The notes: a model not told the origin generated them from the sequence alone. A stretch of 64,000 bases of DNA from Petrolisthes cinctipes (GCA_033782935.1 JAWQEG010000283.1:1426001-1490000), one strand, 5' to 3'; counted from the first letter of the stretch, positions 37,407 through 51,010 are shown. Made by a program: numbers and translations.

Positions 37407-40400
37407 TACATGGCTACTCCGTGTTAGAGTATTTTCAAAATACAGGCCAAAAACATACTGAAAATCGATCTTTTAGGTGTCCAAAAGTCGATATGTGCAT
37501 GCATCTTCTATACGCGTTTATATGTCAAATTCTGGCCCTAAACACCCGAAAATTCGATATTTTGGATGTCCCAGAAGCGATCTGTACATGCCTACTCCGT
37601 GTTAGAGTATTTTCAAATTACAGGCCCAAAACATGCTGAAAATCGATATTTTTGGTGCCCTAAGTCAATATGTGTATGCATCTTCTATACTCGTTTGTAT
37701 CTCAAATTCAATCTCAAAACACCCGAAAATTCGATATTTTGGGGTCCCAGAAGCGATCTGTACATGCCTACTCAGTGCTAGAATGTTTTCAAAATATAGG
37801 CTCAAAACATGCTCAAAATCGATATTTTAGGTGCCCAAAAGTCGATATGTGCATGCATCTTCTGTACCCGTTTATATCTCAAATTCAGGCTCAAAACACC
37901 CGAAAATTCGATATTTTTGGGTCCCAGAAGCAATCTGTACATACCTACTCAGTGCTAGAATATTTTCAAAATATAGGCTAAAAACATGCTAAAAATCGAT
38001 ATTTTATGTGCCAAAAAGTCGATATATCAAATTCAGTCCCAAAACACCCGAAAATTCGATATTTATGGGTCCCAGAAGGGATCTGTACATGCCTACTCCG
38101 TGTTAGAGTATTTTCAAAATACATGCCCAAAACATGCTGAAAATCGATATTTTAGATGCCCAAAGTCAATATGTGCTTGTATCTTCAGTACCCGTTTATA
38201 TCTCAAATTCAGGCTCAAAACACCCGAAAATTCGATATTCTTTGGTCCCAGAAGCGATCTGTACATGCCTACTCAGTGCTAGAATATTTTCAAAATATAG
38301 GCTAAAAACATGCTAAAAATCGATATTTTATGTGCCAAAAAGTCGATATCTCAAATTCAGTCCCAAAACACCCGAAAATTCTATATTCAGGGGTCCCAGA
38401 AGGGATCTGGACATGCCTACTACGTGTTAGAGTATTTTCAAAATACAGGCCAAAAACATACTGAAAATCGATCTTTTAGGTGCCCAAAAGTCGATATGTG
38501 CATGCATCTTCAGTACCCGTTTATATCTCAAATTCAGTCCCAAAACACCCGAAAATTCGATATTTAGGGGTCCCAGAAGCGATCTGTACTCCGTGTTAGA
38601 GTATTTTCAAAATTCAGGCCCAAAACATGCTGAAAATCGATATTTTTGGTGCCCTAAGTCAATATGTGTATGCATCTTCTATACTCGTTTATATCTCAAA
38701 TTCAATCTCAAAACACCCGAAAATTCGATATTTTGGGGTCCCTGAAGCAATCTGTACATGTCTACTCAGTGCTAGAATGTTTTCAAAATATAGGCTCAAA
38801 ACATGCTCGAAATCGATATTTTAGGTGCCCAAAAGTCGATATGTGCATGCATCTTCTGTACCCGTTTATATCTCAAATTCAGGCTCAAAACACCCGAAAA
38901 ATCGATATTTTTGGGTCCCAGAAGCAATCTGAACATGCCTTACTCAGTGCTAGAATATTTTCAAAATATAGGCTAAAAACATGCTGAAAATCGATATTTT
39001 AGGTGCCAAAAAGTCGATATCTCAAATTCAGTCCCAAAACACCCGAAAATTCGATATTTAGGGGTCCCAGAAACGATCTGTACATGCCTACTCCGTGCTA
39101 GAGTATTTTCAAAATACAGGCCAAAAACATACTGAAAATCGATCATTTAGGTGCCCAAAAGTCGATATGTGCATGAATCTTCTGTACCCGTTTATATCTA
39201 AAATTCAGGCCCTAAACACCCGAAAATTCGATATTTTGGGGTCCCAGAAGCGATCTGTACATGCCTTACTCAGTGCTAGAGTATTTTCAAAATACATGCC
39301 CAAAACATGCTCAAAATCGATATTTTAAGTGCCCAAAAGTCGATATGTGCATGCATCTTCTGTACCCGTTTTTATCTCAAATTCAGGCTCAAAACACCCG
39401 AAAATTCGATATTTTTGGGTCCCAGAAGCAATCTGTACATGCCTACTCAGTGCTAGAATATTTTCAAAATATAGGCTAAAAACATGCTAAAAATCGATAT
39501 TTTATGTGCCAAAAAGTCGATATCTCAAATTCAGTCCCAAAACACCCGAAAATTCGATATTTAAGGGTCCCAGAAGGGATCTGTACATGCCTACTCCTTG
39601 TTAGAGTATTTTCAAAATACAGGCCAAAAACATACTGAAAATCGATCTTTTAGGTGCCCAAAAGTCGATATGTGCATGCATCTTCAGTACCCGTTTATAT
39701 CTCAAATTCAGGCTCAAAACACCCGAAAATTCGATATTTTGGGGTCCCAGAAGCGATCTGTACATGCCTACTCCCTGTTAGAGTATTTTCAAAATACATG
39801 CCCAAAACATGCTGAAAATCGATATTTTAGATGCCCAAAGTCAATATGTGCTTGTATCTTCAGTACCCGTTTATATCTCAAATTCAGGCTCAAAACACCC
39901 GAATATTCGATATTTTTGGTCCCAGAAGCGATCTGTACATGCCTACTCAGTGCTAGAATATTTTCAAAATATAGGCTAAAAACATGCTAAAAATCGATAT
40001 TTTATGTGCCAAAAAGTCGATATCTCAAATTCAGTCCCAAAACACCCGAAAATTCTATATTTAGGGGTCCCAGAAGGGATCTGTACATGCCTACTCCGTG
40101 TTAGATTATTTTCAAAATACAGGCCAAAAACATACTGAAAATCGATCTCTTAGGTGCCCAAAAGTCGATATGTGCATGCATCTTCAGTACCCGTTTATAT
40201 CTCAAATTCAGGCTCAAAACACCCGAAAATTCGATATTTTGGGGTCCCAGAAGCGATCTGTACATGCCTACTCAGAGCTAGAATATTTTCAAAATATAGG
40301 CTAAAAACATGCTAAAAATCGATATTTTATGTGCCAAAAAGTCGATATCTCAAATTCAGTCCCAAAACACCCGAAAATTCGATATTTAGGGGTCCCAGAA

Positions 40401-42062
40401 GGGATCTGTACATGCCTACTCTGTGTTAGAGTATTTTCAAAATAAAGGCCAAAAACATACTGAAAATCGATCTTTTAGGTGCCCAAAAGTCGATATGTGC
40501 ATGCATCTTCAGTACCCGTTTATATCTCAAATTCAGTCCCAAAACACCCGAAAATTCGATATTTAGGGGTCCCAGAAGGGATCTGTACATGCCTACTCCG
40601 TGTTAGAGTATTTTCAAAATACAGGCCAAAAACATACTGAAAATCGATCTTTTAGATGCCCAAAAGTCGATATGTGCATGCATCTTCAGTACCCGTTTAC
40701 ATCTCAAATTCAGGCTCAAAACACCCGAAAATTCAATATTTTGGGGTCCCAGAAGCAATCTGTACATGCATACTCAGTGCTAGAATATTTTCAAAATATA
40801 GGGTAAAAACATGCTAAAAATCGATATTTTAGGTGCCAAAAAGTCGATATCTCAAATTCAGTCCCAAAACACCCGAAAATTCGATATTAAGGGGTCCCAG
40901 AGGCAATCTGTACATGCTTACTCCGTGTTAGAGAATTTTCAAAATACAGGCAAAAAACATACTGAAAATCGATCTTTTAGGTGCGCAAAAGTCGATAGGT
41001 GCATGCATTTTCTGTACCCGTTTATATCTCAAATTCTGGCCCTAAACACCCGAAAATTCAATATTTTGGGGTCCCAGAAGCAATCTGTACATGCCTACTC
41101 AGTGCTAGAATATTTTCAAAATATAGGCTAAAAACATGCTAAAAATCGATATTTTGTGTGCCAAAAAGTCGATATCTCAAATTCAGTCCCAAAACACCCG
41201 AAAATTCGATATTTAGGGGTCCCAGAAGGGATCTGTACATGCCTACTCCGTGTTAGAGTATTTTCAAAATACAGGCCAAAAACATACTGAAAATCGATCT
41301 TCTAGGTGTCCAAAAGTCGATATGTGCATGCATCTTCAGTACCCGTTTATATCTCAAATTCAGTCCCAAAACACCCGAAAATTCGATATTTAGAGGTCCC
41401 AGAAGGGATCTGTACATGCCTACTCCGTGTTAGAGTATTTTCAAAATACAGGCCAAAAACATTCTGAAAATCGATCTTTTAGGTGCCCAAAAGTCGATAT
41501 GTGCATGCATCTTCAGTACCCGTTTATATCTCAAATTCAGGCTCAAAACACCCGAAAATTCGATATTTTGGGGTCCCAGAAGCGATCTGTACATGCCTAC
41601 TCAGAGCTAGAATATTTTCAAAATATAGGCTAAAAACATGCTAAAAATCGATATTTTATGTGCCAAAAAGTCGATATCTCAAATTCAGTCCCAAAACACC
41701 CGAAAATTCGATATTTAGGGGTCCCAGAAGGGATCTGTACATGCCTACTCGGTGTTAGAGTATTTTCAAAATACAGGCCAAAAACATACTGAAAATCGAT
41801 CTTTTAGATGCCCAAAAGTCGATATGTGCATGCATCTTCAGTACTCGTTTACATCTCAAATTCAGGCTCAAAACACCCGAAAATTCAATATTTTGGGGTC
41901 CCAGAAGCAATCTGTACATGCATACTCAGTGCTAGAATATTTTCAAAATATAGGCTAAAAACATGCTAAAAATCGATATTTTAGGTGCCAAAAAGTCGAT
42001 ATCTCAAATTCAGTCCCAAAACACCCGAAAATTCGATATTAAGGGGTCCCAGAAGCAATCTG
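37407..42062 (+). repeat. Right copy of the ~7-kb duplicated segment
   Basis: This segment repeats 29.9 kb onward with offsets of 7,465, then 6,962 (from 38,587), then 7,285 (40,600 pairs with 33,315 and 41,752 with 34,467). The offset steps are close to whole monomers or dimers (503 is 178+177+148; 323 is near 325). The copies therefore differ mainly by in-register gain or loss of monomers plus scattered single bases. A 1,152-bp heptamer is present at 40,586-41,737. Confidence 0.8.
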
Positions 42063-42216
42063 TACATGCTTACTCCGTGTTAGAGAATTTTCAAAATACA
42101 GGCCAAAAACATACCGAAAATCGATATGTGCATACATCTTCAGTACCCGTTTATATCTCAAATTCAGTCCCAAAACACCCGAAAATTCGATATTTAGGGG
42201 TCCCAGAAGGGATCTG
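42063..42216 (+). repeat. 154-bp chimeric monomer with a 23-bp deletion
   Basis: Anchors at 42,063 and 42,217 are 154 bp apart. The sequence passes from CATACCGAAAATCGAT straight to ATGTGCATACATC, removing 23 bases between two TCGAT words. The 5' part (TTAGAGAATTTTC) belongs to one subtype and the 3' part (ATACCG, CATACATC) to another. The monomer is thus a recombinant joint as well as a deletion. It sits at the left edge of the 15-mer HOR. Confidence 0.85.
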
Positions 42217-44726
42217 TACATGCCTACTCCGTGTTAGAGTATTTTCAAAATACAGGCCAAAAACATTCTGAAAATCGATCTTTTAGGTGCCCAAAAGTCG
42301 ATATGTGCATGCATCTTCAGTACCCGTTTATATCTCAAATTCAGGCTCAAAACACCCGAAAATTCGATATTTTTGGGTCCCAGAAGCGATCTGTACATGC
42401 CTACTCAGAGCTAGAATATTTTCAAAATATAGGCTAAAAACATGCTAAAAATCGATATTTTATGTGCCAAAAAGTCGATATCTCAAATTCAGTCCCAAAA
42501 CACCCGAAAATTCGATATTTAGGGGTCCCAGAAGGGATCTGTACATGCCTACTCCGTGTTAGAGTATTTTCAAAATACAGGCCAAAAACATACTGAAAAT
42601 CGATCTTTTAGATGCCCAAAAGTCGATATGTTCATGCATCTTCAGTACCCGTTTACATCTCAAATTCAGGCTCAAAACACCCGAAAATTCAATATTTTGG
42701 GGTCCCAGAAGCAATCTGTACATGCATACTCAGTGCTAGAATATTTTCAAAATATAGGCTAAAAACATGCTAAAAATCGATATTTTAGGTGCCAAAAAGT
42801 CGATATCTCAAATTCAGTCCCAAAACACCCGAAAATTAGATATTTAGGGGTCCCAGAGGCAATCTGTACATGCTTACTCCGTGTTAGAGAATTTTCAAAA
42901 TACAGGCAAAAAACATACTGAAAATCGATCTTTTAGGTGCGCAAAAGTCGATAGGTGCATGCATTTTCTGTACCCGTTTATATCTCAATTTCTGGCCCTA
43001 AACACCCGAAAATTCAATATTTTGGGGTCCCAGAAGCGATCTGTACATGCCTACTCAGTGCTAGAATATTTTCAAAATATAGGCTAAAAACATGCTAAAA
43101 ATCGATATTTTATGTGCCAAAAAGTCGATATCTCAAATTCAGTCCCAAAATACCCGAAAATTCGATATTTAGGGGTCCCAGAAGGGATCTGTACATGCCT
43201 ACTCCGTGTTAGAGTATTTTCAAAATACAGGCCAAAAACATACCGAAAATCGATCTTCTAGGTGTCCAAAAGTCGATATTTGCATACATCTTCAGTACCC
43301 GTTTATATCTCAAATTCAGTCCCAAAACACCCGAAAATTCGATATTTAGGGGTCCCAGAAGGGATCTGTACATGCCTACTCCGTGTTGGAGTATTTTCAA
43401 AATACAGGCCAAAAACATTCTGAAAATCGATCTTTTAGGTGCCCAAAAGTCGATATGTGCATTCATCTTCAGTACCCGTTTATATCTCAAATTCAGGCTC
43501 AAAACACCCGAAAATTCGATATTTTGGATGTCCCAGAAGCGATCTGTACATGCCTACTCCGTGTTAGAGTATTTTCAAATTACAGGCCCAAAACATGCTG
43601 AAAATCGATATTTTTGGTGCCCTAAGTCAATATGTGTATGCAACTTCTATACTCGTTTATATCTCAAATTCAATCTCAAAACACCCGAAAATTCGATATT
43701 TTGGGGTCCCAGAAGCGATCTGTACATGCCTACTCAGTGCTAGAATGTTTTCAAAATATAGGCTCAAAACATGCTCAAAATCGATATTTTAGGTGCCCAA
43801 AAGTCGATATGTACATGCATCTTCTGTACCCGTTTATATCTCAAATTCAGGCTCAAAACACCCGAAAATTCGATATTTTTGGGTCCCAGAAGCAATCTGT
43901 ACATACCTACTCAGTGCTAGAATATTTTCAAAATATAGGCTAAAAACATGCTAAAAATCGATATTTTATGTGCCAAAAAGTCGATATATCAAATTCAGTC
44001 CCAAAACACCCGAAAATTCGATATTTAGGGGTCCCAGAAGGGATCTGTACATGCCTACTCCGTGTTAGAGTATTTTCAAAATACAAGCCAAAAACATACT
44101 GAAAATCGATCTTTTAGGTGCCCAAAAGTCGATATGTGCATGCATCTTCAGTACCCGTTTATATCTCAAATTCAGACTCAAAACACCCAAAAAATTCGAT
44201 ATTTTGGGGTCCCAGAAGCGATCTGTACATGCCTACTCCGTGTTAGAGTATTTTCAAAATACATGCCCAAAACATGCTGAAAATCGATATTTTAGATGCC
44301 CAAAGTCAATATGTGCTTGTATCTTCAGTACCCGTTTATATCTCAAATTCAGGCTCAAAACACCCGAAAATTCGATATTCTTTGGTCCCAGAAGCGATCT
44401 GTACATGCCTACTCAGTGCTAGAATATTTTCAAAATATAGGCTAAAAACATGCTAAAAATCGATATTTTATGTGCCAAAAAGTCGATATCTCAAATTCAG
44501 TCCCAAAACACCCGAAAATTCGATATTTAGGGGTCCCAGAAGGGATCTGTACATGCCTACTCCGTGTTAGAGTATTTTCAAAATACAGGCCAAAAACATA
44601 CCGAAAATCGATCTTCTAGGTGTCCATAAGTCGATATGTGCATACATCTTCAGTACCCGTTTATATCTCAAATTCAGTCCCAAAACACCCGAAAATTCGA
44701 TATTTAGGGGTCCCAGAAGGGATCTG
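42217..44726 (+). repeat. 2,510-bp 15-mer HOR, copy 1
   Basis: Anchor spacings are 177, 148, 177, 148, 177, 148, 177, 178, 176, 177, 148, 178, 176, 148, 177: 15 monomers (10 L, 5 S) summing to 2,510. Similarity to the next copy actually begins at about 42,121. Shared marks are GTCGATATTTGCATACATC (about 43,272), TTTTGGATGTCCCAG, TGCAACTTCTATACTCG and AACACCCAAAAAATTCG. I found no difference between copies where I compared them in detail, apart from the ends. Confidence 0.92.
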
Positions 44727-47236
44727 TACATGCCTACTCCGTGTTAGAGTATTTTCAAAATACAGGCCAAAAACATTCTGAAAATCGATCTTTTAGGTGC
44801 CCAAAAGTCGATATGTGCATGCATCTTCAGTACCCGTTTATATCTCAAATTCAGGCTCAAAACACCCGAAAATTCGATATTTTTGGGTCCCAGAAGCGAT
44901 CTGTACATGCCTACTCAGAGCTAGAATATTTTCAAAATATAGGCTAAAAACATGCTAAAAATCGATATTTTATGTGCCAAAAAGTCGATATCTCAAATTC
45001 AGTCCCAAAACACCCGAAAATTCGATATTTAGGGGTCCCAGAAGGGATCTGTACATGCCTACTCCGTGTTAGAGTATTTTCAAAATACAGGCCAAAAACA
45101 TACTGAAAATCGATCTTTTAGATGCCCAAAAGTCGATATGTTCATGCATCTTCAGTACCCGTTTACATCTCAAATTCAGGCTCAAAACACCCGAAAATTC
45201 AATATTTTGGGGTCCCAGAAGCAATCTGTACATGCATACTCAGTGCTAGAATATTTTCAAAATATAGGCTAAAAACATGCTAAAAATCGATATTTTAGGT
45301 GCCAAAAAGTCGATATCTCAAATTCAGTCCCAAAACACCCGAAAATTAGATATTTAGGGGTCCCAGAGGCAATCTGTACATGCTTACTCCGTGTTAGAGA
45401 ATTTTCAAAATACAGGCAAAAAACATACTGAAAATCGATCTTTTAGGTGCGCAAAAGTCGATAGGTGCATGCATTTTCTGTACCCGTTTATATCTCAATT
45501 TCTGGCCCTAAACACCCGAAAATTCAATATTTTGGGGTCCCAGAAGCGATCTGTACATGCCTACTCAGTGCTAGAATATTTTCAAAATATAGGCTAAAAA
45601 CATGCTAAAAATCGATATTTTATGTGCCAAAAAGTCGATATCTCAAATTCAGTCCCAAAATACCCGAAAATTCGATATTTAGGGGTCCCAGAAGGGATCT
45701 GTACATGCCTACTCCGTGTTAGAGTATTTTCAAAATACAGGCCAAAAACATACCGAAAATCGATCTTCTAGGTGTCCAAAAGTCGATATTTGCATACATC
45801 TTCAGTACCCGTTTATATCTCAAATTCAGTCCCAAAACACCCGAAAATTCGATATTTAGGGGTCCCAGAAGGGATCTGTACATGCCTACTCCGTGTTGGA
45901 GTATTTTCAAAATACAGGCCAAAAACATTCTGAAAATCGATCTTTTAGGTGCCCAAAAGTCGATATGTGCATTCATCTTCAGTACCCGTTTATATCTCAA
46001 ATTCAGGCTCAAAACACCCGAAAATTCGATATTTTGGATGTCCCAGAAGCGATCTGTACATGCCTACTCCGTGTTAGAGTATTTTCAAATTACAGGCCCA
46101 AAACATGCTGAAAATCGATATTTTTGGTGCCCTAAGTCAATATGTGTATGCAACTTCTATACTCGTTTATATCTCAAATTCAATCTCAAAACACCCGAAA
46201 ATTCGATATTTTGGGGTCCCAGAAGCGATCTGTACATGCCTACTCAGTGCTAGAATGTTTTCAAAATATAGGCTCAAAACATGCTCAAAATCGATATTTT
46301 AGGTGCCCAAAAGTCGATATGTACATGCATCTTCTGTACCCGTTTATATCTCAAATTCAGGCTCAAAACACCCGAAAATTCGATATTTTTGGGTCCCAGA
46401 AGCAATCTGTACATACCTACTCAGTGCTAGAATATTTTCAAAATATAGGCTAAAAACATGCTAAAAATCGATATTTTATGTGCCAAAAAGTCGATATATC
46501 AAATTCAGTCCCAAAACACCCGAAAATTCGATATTTAGGGGTCCCAGAAGGGATCTGTACATGCCTACTCCGTGTTAGAGTATTTTCAAAATACAAGCCA
46601 AAAACATACTGAAAATCGATCTTTTAGGTGCCCAAAAGTCGATATGTGCATGCATCTTCAGTACCCGTTTATATCTCAAATTCAGACTCAAAACACCCAA
46701 AAAATTCGATATTTTGGGGTCCCAGAAGCGATCTGTACATGCCTACTCCGTGTTAGAGTATTTTCAAAATACATGCCCAAAACATGCTGAAAATCGATAT
46801 TTTAGATGCCCAAAGTCAATATGTGCTTGTATCTTCAGTACCCGTTTATATCTCAAATTCAGGCTCAAAACACCCGAAAATTCGATATTCTTTGGTCCCA
46901 GAAGCGATCTGTACATGCCTACTCAGTGCTAGAATATTTTCAAAATATAGGCTAAAAACATGCTAAAAATCGATATTTTATGTGCCAAAAAGTCGATATC
47001 TCAAATTCAGTCCCAAAACACCCGAAAATTCTATATTTAGGGGTCCCAGAAGGGATCTGTACATGCCTACTCCGTGTTAGAGTATTTTCAAAATACAGGC
47101 CAAAAACATACTGAAAATCGATCTTTTAGGTGCCCAAAAGTAGATATGTGCATGCATCTTCAGTACCCGTTTATATCTCAAATTAAGTCCCAAAACACCC
47201 GAAAATTTGATATTTAGGGGTCCCAGAAGGGATCTG
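44727..47236 (+). repeat. 2,510-bp 15-mer HOR, copy 2
   Basis: This copy has the same monomer order and private variants as copy 1. Divergence begins near the end. At about 47,032 it has TTCTATATTTAGG where copy 1 has TTCGATATTTAGG, and from about 47,112 it reads ACTGAAAATCGATCTTTTAGG instead of the CCG/CTTCTAGG form in pieces. The near-identity marks this as one of the most recent duplications in the window. Confidence 0.92.
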
Positions 47237-49900
47237 TACATGCCTACTCCGTGTTAGAGTATTTTCAAAATACAGGCCAAAAACATTCTGAATATCGATC
47301 TTTTAGGTGCCCAAAAGTCGATATGTGCATGCATCTTCAGTACCCGTTTACATCTCAAATTCAGGCTCAAAACACCCGAAAATTCAATATTTTGGGGTCC
47401 CAGAAGCAATCTGTACATGCATACTCAGTGCTAGAATATTATCAAAATATAGGCTAAAAACATGCTAAAAATAGATATTTTAGGTGCCAAAAAGGTGATA
47501 TCTCAAATTCAGTCCCAAAACACCCGAAAATTCGATATTTAGGGGTCCCAGAGGCAATCTGTACATGCTTACTCCGTGTTAGAGAATTTTCAAAATACAG
47601 GCCAAAAACATACTGAAAATCGATCTTTTAGGTGCCCAAAAGTCGATATGTTCATGCATCTTCTATACGCGTTTATATGTCAAATTCTGGCCCTAAACAC
47701 CCGAAAATTCGATATTTTGGATGTCCCAGAAGCGATCTGTACTCCGTGTTAGAGTATTTTCAAAATTCAGGCCCAAAACATGCTGAAAATCGATATTTTT
47801 GGTGCCCTAAGTCAATATGTGTATGCATCTTCTATACTCGTTTATATCTCAAATTCAATCTCAAAACACCCGAAAATTCGATATTTTGGGGTCCCAGAAG
47901 CGATCTGTACATGTCTACTCAGTGCTAGAATGTTTTCAAAATATAGGCTCAAAACATGCTCAAAATCGATATTTTAGGTGCCCAAAAGTCGATATGTGCA
48001 TGCATCTTCTGTACCCGTTTATATCTCAAATTCAGGCTCAAAACACCCGAAAATTCGATATTTTTGGGTCCCAGAAGCAATCTGTACATACCTACTCAGT
48101 GCTAGAATATTTTCAAAATATAGGCTAAAAACATGCTAAAAATCGATATTTTATGTGCCAAAAAGTCGATATCTCAAATTCAGTCCCAAAACACCCGAAA
48201 ATTCGATATTTAGGGGTCCCAGAAGGGATCTGTACATGCCTACTCCGTGTTAGAGTATTGTCAAAATACAGGCCAAAAACATACTGAAAATCGATCTTTT
48301 AGGTGCCCAAAAGTCGATATGTGCATGCATCTTCAGTACCCGTTTATATCTCAAATTCAGGCTCAAAACACCCGAAAATTCGATATTTTGGGGTCCCAGA
48401 AGCAATCTGTACATGCCTACTCCGTGTTAGAGTATTTTCAAAATACAGGCCAAAAACATACTAAAAATCGATCTTTTAGGTGCCCAAAAGTCGATATGTG
48501 CATGCATCTTTAGTACCCGTTTACATCTCAAATTCAGGCTCAAAACACCCGAAAATTCAATATTTTTGGGTCCCAGAAGCAATCTGAACATGCCTTACTC
48601 AGTGCTAGAATATTTTCAAAATATAGGCTAAAAACATGCTGAAAATCGATATTTTAGGTGCCAAAAAGTCGATATCTCAAATTCAGTCCCAAAACACCCG
48701 AAAATTCGATATTTAGGGGTCCCAGAAGCGATCTGTACATGCCTTACTCAGTGCTAGAGTATTTTCAAAATACATGCCCAAAACATGCTCAAAATCGATA
48801 TTTTAAGTGCCCAAAAGTCGATATGTGCATGCATCTTCTGTACCCGTTTTTATCTCAAATTCAGGCTCAAAACACCCGAAAATTCGATATTTTTGGGTCC
48901 CAGAAGCAATCTGTACATGCCTACTCAGTGCTAGAATATTTTCAAAATATAGGCTAAAAACATGCTAAAAATCGATATTTTATTTGCCAAAAAGTCGATA
49001 TCTCAAATTCAGTCCCAAAACACCCGAAAATTCGATATTTAAGGGTCCCAGAAGGGATCTGTACATGCCTACTCCTTGTTAGAGTATTTTCAAAATACAG
49101 GCCAAAAACATACTGAAAATCGATCTTTTAGGTGCCCAAAAGTCGATATGTGCATGCATCTTCAGTACCCGTTTATATCTCAAATTCAGGCTCAAAACAC
49201 CCGAAAATTCGATATTTTGGGGTCCCAGAAGCGATCTGTACATGCCTACTCCCTGTTAGAGTATTTTCAAAATACATGCCCAAAACATGCTGAAAATCGA
49301 TATTTTAGATGCCCAAAGTCAATATGTGCTTCTATCTTCAGTACCCGTTTATATCTCAAATTCAGGCTCAAAACACCCGAATATTCGATATTTTTTGGTC
49401 CCAGAAGCGATCTGTACATGCCTACTCAGTGCTAGAATATTTTCAAAATATAGGCTAAAAACATGGTAAAAATCGATATTTTATGTGCCAAAAAGTCGAT
49501 ATCTCAAATTCAGTCCCAAAACACCCGAAAATTCTATATTTAGGGGTCCCAGAAGGGATCTGTACATGCCTACTCCGTGTTAGAGTATTTTCAAAATACA
49601 GGCCAAAAACATACTGAAAATCGATCTCTTAGGTGCCCAAAAGTCGATATGTGCATGCATCTTCAGTACCCGTTTATATCTCAAATTCAGGCTCAAAACA
49701 CCCGAAAATTCGATATTTTGGGGTCCCAGAAGCGATCTGTACATGCCTACTCAGAGCTAGAATATTTTCAAAATATAGGCTAAAAACATGCTAAAAATCG
49801 ATATTTTATGTGCCAAAAAGTCGATATCTCAAATTCAGTCCCAAAACACCCGAAAATTCGATATTTAGGGGTCCCAGAAGAGATCTGTACATGCCTACTC
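47237..49900 (+). repeat. Dispersed third copy of the 31-33 kb block
   Basis: From about 47,240 to 48,100 it matches 31,125-31,985 at an offset of 16,115, sharing ATATTATCAAAATATAGG and the 8-base deletion CTGTACTCCGTG (tac at 47,740). From about 48,740 to 49,560 it resembles 32.3-32.8 kb and 39.3-40.1 kb (for example 49,076 pairs with 39,598). ATGCCTTACTCAGTG occurs here too. The last AGAAGGGATCTG joint of the window is near 49,551, so this is the right edge of the domain III/IV subtype. Confidence 0.75.
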
Positions 49901-51000
49901 CGTGTTAGAGTATTTTCAAAATAAAGGCCAAAAACATACTGAAAATCGATCTTTTAGGTGCCCAAAAGTCGATATGTGCATGCATCTTCTGTACCCGTTT
50001 ATATCTCAAATTCTGGCCCTAAACACCCGAAAATTCAATATTTTGGGGTCCCAGAAGCAATCTGTACATGCCTACACAGTGCTAGAATATTTTCAAAATA
50101 TAGGCTAAAAAACATGCTAAAAATCGACATTTTAGGTGCCAAAAAATCGATATCTCAAATTCAGTAACAAAACACCCGAAAATTCGATATTTAGAGGTCC
50201 CAGAAGGTATCTGTACATGCCTACTCCGTGTTAGAGTATTTTCAAAATACAGGCCAAAAACATACTGAAAATCGATCTTTTAGGTGCCCAAAAGTCGATA
50301 TGTGCATGCATCTTCTGTACCCGTTTATATCTCAAATTCTGGCCCTAAACACCCGAAAATTCGATATTTTGGGGTCCCAGAAGCGATCTGTACATGCCTA
50401 CTCCGTGTTAGAGTATTTTCAAAATTCAAGCCCAAAACATGCTGAAAATCGATATTTTTGGTGCCCAAAGTCAATATGTGTATGTATCTTCTGTACCCGT
50501 TTATATCTCAAATTCAGGCTCAAAACACCCGAAAATTCAATATTTTGGGGTCCCAGAAGCAATCTGTACATGCCTACTCAGTGCTTAAATATTTTCAAAA
50601 TATAGGCTAAACACATGCTAAAAATCGATCTTTTAGATGCCAAAAAGTCGATATCTCAAATTCAGTCCCAAAACACCCGAAAATTCGATATTTAGGGGTC
50701 CCAGAAGCGATCTGTACATGCCTACTCCGTGTTAGAGTATTTTCAAAATACATGCTCAAAACATACTGAAAATCGATCTTTTAGGTGCACAAAAGTCGAT
50801 ATGTGCATGCATCTTCAGTGCCCGTTTATATCTCAAATTCAGGCTCAAAACACCCGAAAATTCAATATTTTGGGGTCCCAGAAGCAATCTGTACATGCCT
50901 ACTCAGTATTAGAGTATTTTCAAAATACAGGCCCAAAACATGCTGAATATTGATATTTTTGGTGCCCAAAGTCAATATGTTCATGTATCTTCTGTACCCG

Positions 51001-51010
51001 TTTTTTTTTT
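51001..51010 (+). repeat. T10 homopolymer inside a monomer
   Basis: Where other monomers read GTTTATATCTCAAATTC, this one has ten consecutive T followed by CAAATTC, one base longer than usual. I saw no homopolymer of this length elsewhere in the window. It could be a real mutation or a sequencing or consensus error. Confidence 0.8.
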
